A stretch of DNA of 64,000 nt from Brachybacterium sp. FME24 (GTDB lineage: Bacteria; Actinomycetota; Actinomycetes; Actinomycetales; Dermabacteraceae), in contig NZ_JABUXV010000008.1 of assembly GCF_014897705.1 (NCBI RefSeq), positions 1 to 64,000 on the forward strand, given 5' to 3'. The translations under genes were made by a program, and so were the position numbers. The notes under the pieces are model-generated. The model did not search any database, was not told the origin of the DNA, and saw only the letters and a list, made by a program, of their open reading frames with translations. Position 1 is the first letter of the stretch. Each line of letters starts with the position of its first letter. Positions 61,845-64,000 of the stretch are shown piece after piece.

Positions 61845-63430
61845 AGCGGGATGTTCCCGTGCTTCTTGGTGGGCAGGGTGTCGCGCTTGGTGCGCAGTGC
61901 ACGCAGCGCCCGGGAGACCTCGATCCGGGTGTCGGCGGGTCGGATCACGCCATCGATCCACCCGCGCTCGGCGGCGGTGTACGGGGTCGCGAACTGCTCC
62001 TCGTACTCGGCCTCGAAGCGGGCCCGCTCGGAATCGACGTCCCCGCCGGACTCTGCGGTGGAGCGCAGATCCTGGCGGTGGAGGATGCTCACCGCGCCCT
62101 GGGCGCCCATCACCGCGATCTGGGAGGTGGGCCAGGCGAGGTTGATATCCGCGCCCAGATCCTTGGAGCCCATCACGATGTAGGCACCGCCGTAGGCCTT
62201 GCGGGTGATCACGGTGATCAGTGGGACGGTCGCCTCGGCGTAGGCGTACAGCAGCTTCGCGCCGCGACGGATGATCCCGCTGAACTCCTGGTCCGTGCCG
62301 GGCAGGAACCCGGGGGTGTCCACGAAGGTGAGCACGGGAATGTTGAAGGAGTCGCACAGCCGCACGAATCGCGCGGCCTTCTCGGAGGCGTCGATGTCCA
62401 GGGTGCCGGCGAAGTGCGAGGGCTGGTTGGCGATGATGCCCACGCTGTTCCCCTCGACGCGGCCGAAGCCGACCACGATGTTCTGCGCGAAGGACTGGTG
62501 GACCTCGAGGAACTCCTCGTCGTCCAGCACCGTCCGCAGCACCGCGAGCATGTCGTAGGGCTGGTTCGGGGAGTCCGGGATCAGGGCGTCCAAGGTGGAG
62601 TCCTGCGGAGTCGGGGACTCCTCGACGCGCATCGGGAACGACGGGGCCGGGGTCAGCGTGTTCGCCGGCAGGTAGCTCAGCACGTCCTTGACGTACTCGA
62701 TCGCGTCGTCCTCGTCGGGCGCCATGTAATGGGCCACGCCGGAGCGACTCGCGTGCGTCTCGGCGCCGCCGAGCTCCTCGAAGCCGACGTCCTCGCCGGT
62801 CACGGTCCGGATCACGTCGGGTCCCGTGATGAACATGTGGGAGGTCTTGCGGACCATCACCACCAGGTCGGTCAGTGCGGGGGAGTAGACGGCGCCGCCC
62901 GCTGCCGGACCCATGATCAGGGAGATCTGCGGGATGACGCCGGAGGCGCGGGTGTTGCGCCGCATGATCCCGCCGAACGCGGCCAGCGAGGCCACGCCCT
63001 CCTGGATTCGAGCTCCGCCGCCGTCGAGGATGCCGATGATCGGTACCCCGGTGCTCAGTGCGAGGTCCTGGATCTTGTGGATCTTGCGGCCGTGGGCTTC
63101 GCCGAGGGAGCCGCCGAAGACGGTGAAGTCCTGGGAGTAGACGCACACCTGACGGCCGTCGATGGTCCCGTACCCGGTGATGATGCCGTCGCCGGCAGGG
63201 TGCTTGCGATCGATGCCGAAGCTGCGCGACTGGTGCGTCACGAAGCGGTCGGTCTCGACGAAGGAACCGTCGTCGAGCAGATCGGAGATGCGCTCACGGG
63301 CCGTCTTCTTCCCCCGAGCATGCTGCTTCTGGACAGCCACCTCGTCCGCCGCAGAGACCGCGGCAGCGTCACGCTCACGCAGGTCCTCGAGTCGCTGGGC
63401 GGTGGTGAGCGGCCGCGGGGCGTCGGTCAC
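61841..63430 (-). CDS. Acyl-CoA carboxylase beta subunit (carboxyltransferase)
   Basis: A 529-residue carboxyltransferase of the AccD5/PccB type. Oxyanion-loop glycines appear in [21 protein letters not shown] and in the C-terminal [20 protein letters not shown] and [17 protein letters not shown]. It transfers CO2 from biotin on the alpha subunit to acetyl- or propionyl-CoA. GTG 63430 has AGGAGG at ideal spacing and is preferred over ATG 63463, which has none. It is transcribed away from birA, whose product biotinylates the alpha subunit. Confidence 0.95.
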   Translation of the reverse strand: MTDAPRPLTTAQRLEDLRERDAAAVSAADEVAVQKQHARGKKTARERISDLLDDGSFVETDRFVTHQSRSFGIDRKHPAGDGIITGYGTIDGRQVCVYSQDFTVFGGSLGEAHGRKIHKIQDLALSTGVPIIGILDGGGARIQEGVASLAAFGGIMRRNTRASGVIPQISLIMGPAAGGAVYSPALTDLVVMVRKTSHMFITGPDVIRTVTGEDVGFEELGGAETHASRSGVAHYMAPDEDDAIEYVKDVLSYLPANTLTPAPSFPMRVEESPTPQDSTLDALIPDSPNQPYDMLAVLRTVLDDEEFLEVHQSFAQNIVVGFGRVEGNSVGIIANQPSHFAGTLDIDASEKAARFVRLCDSFNIPVLTFVDTPGFLPGTDQEFSGIIRRGAKLLYAYAEATVPLITVITRKAYGGAYIVMGSKDLGADINLAWPTSQIAVMGAQGAVSILHRQDLRSTAESGGDVDSERARFEAEYEEQFATPYTAAERGWIDGVIRPADTRIEVSRALRALRTKRDTLPTKKHGNIPL

Positions 63431-63487
63431 GGAGCCTCCTGCTGCGGCCGATGAGGCCGCCATGAATCCGGGGAGATGAACACCGGG

Positions 63488-63493
63488 ATACTA
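63488..63493 (-). promoter_or_regulatory. Candidate -10 of accD
   Basis: TAGTAT on the minus strand lies in the 178-bp gap between divergent accD and birA, about 57 nt before the accD start. Confidence 0.4.
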
Positions 63494-63608
63494 CGCTACG
63501 AGTCGCCGATGAGGGCCTGCCCCGACGCGGCATGGAGTGACATGTCCCTGTTCGGAGCGGCCTGGTGCGTTACTGGAGAGCAGCAGCACGAGGAAGGGCG
63601 GGTGCGAG

Positions 63609-64000
63609 ATGGACGACACGGACGCCGGGGTCCCGGCCGGGATGCCCTCGCCGAGGATCATCCGCCTGGGCACGGTGACCTCCACCCAGGACGAGGCCGC
63701 CCAGCGCCTGGTCGCGGGGGAGGCGGTGCCGTTCGCCCTCACTGCTCGGGAACAGCGAGCCGGGCGCGGGCGTCTGGGGCGGCGCTTCGCGAGCCCCGAC
63801 GGGGGCAACGTGTACCTGACCTATGTTCATCGCACCGGCCTCGACCTCGAGCGGCGCACCTGGTTCCCCCTCGCCGCCGGGCTCGCCGCCGTGGACGCCC
63901 TCTCCGCGGTGGTGGGCACGGACGGGGTGCGCCTGGGGCTCAAATGGCCCAACGATCTCCACACCGAGGACGGCCGCAAGCTCGGCGGGATCCTCGTCGA
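63609..64000 (+). CDS. birA: Biotin-[acetyl-CoA-carboxylase] ligase, 5' part
   Basis: The first 130 residues of a biotin protein ligase, cut by the window's right edge. STQDEAAQRLVAG, TAREQRAGRGRLGRRFASP (the biotinyl-AMP loop), GLKWPNDLHTEDGRKLGGILV and the intervening strands are diagnostic. No N-terminal DNA-binding domain precedes the catalytic part, so this is a group I, non-repressor ligase. ATG 63609 follows GAGGAAGGG. It sits divergent to the carboxylase genes whose alpha subunit it should modify. Confidence 0.93.
   Translation, partial: MDDTDAGVPAGMPSPRIIRLGTVTSTQDEAAQRLVAGEAVPFALTAREQRAGRGRLGRRFASPDGGNVYLTYVHRTGLDLERRTWFPLAAGLAAVDALSAVVGTDGVRLGLKWPNDLHTEDGRKLGGILV

Noticed and set aside
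1..64000. CRISPR array, prophage or replication origin
   Set aside because: No regularly spaced repeats, phage structural genes or clusters of DnaA boxes are visible; the single box-like site at 27718 is not enough.

Overview
The window is high-GC DNA from an actinobacterium. The evidence is the coding bias, the tRNA and rRNA sequences, PknB-type kinase and FHA proteins, WXG100 proteins, HadA/HadB, and acyl-CoA carboxylase split into alpha, beta and epsilon subunits. The absence of mycolate genes and the gene mix suggest Micrococcales, perhaps near Brachybacterium; that placement is inference. No insertion sequence, prophage or CRISPR array is visible. The sequence opens inside the 3' end of a 5S rRNA with its terminator and closes inside a biotin-protein ligase gene.

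Bases 400-28600 hold the accessory system. After a polyprenyl diphosphate synthase comes a tightly overlapping run: a 2084-residue membrane-anchored surface protein (propeller-like head, about 11 cadherin/Ig-like repeats, four FN3 domains), a MoxR ATPase, a DUF58 protein, a transglutaminase-fold membrane protein that has lost its catalytic Cys/His/Asp, a zinc-ribbon/RDD/FHA protein, a PP2C phosphatase, a second FHA protein and a membrane Ser/Thr kinase. Then follow an FHA plus winged-helix protein, an EssC/EccC-type secretion ATPase with its own FHA domain, one WXG100 gene, an LpqN-like gene and two near-identical 790-bp copies of a WXG100 gene pair. All three WXG100 promoters carry a GGGGAGTNNTCCCC-like element exactly 24 nt upstream of a -10 hexamer. 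The part from the kinase to the giant protein resembles the cluster described in Bifidobacterium as PFNA; here it runs directly into a type VII-like secretion locus.

Bases 28600-36700 are housekeeping: yajQ, tRNA-Tyr, tRNA-Thr, tRNA-Met, rpmG, hadA/hadB-like dehydratases, murB, glyA, folD, exonuclease III and an alpha/beta hydrolase between two related hairpin repeats.

Bases 36700-57300 combine energy metabolism and nucleoside salvage: sdhCDAB (minus strand), a mannose-1-phosphate guanylyltransferase, an M20 amidohydrolase, a BMP-type nucleoside ABC importer, cdd, deoA, a uridine-kinase-like/Nudix fusion, deoC, a phosphosugar mutase, purine nucleoside phosphorylase and an LpdA-like flavoprotein. 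Imported nucleosides would be deaminated (Cdd), phosphorolysed (DeoA, PNP), isomerised (mutase) and cleaved (DeoC) into central carbon metabolism.

Bases 57259-64000 encode acyl-CoA carboxylase: the biotinylated alpha subunit, Maf, a DUF885 protein, the epsilon and beta subunits, and divergently BirA, the ligase that biotinylates the alpha subunit. The set sdhCDAB, cdd/deoA, amidohydrolase, mutase/PNP, lpdA, accA, maf, accE, accD, birA recalls the Mycobacterium tuberculosis region Rv3279c-Rv3319, pointing to an old actinobacterial neighbourhood.
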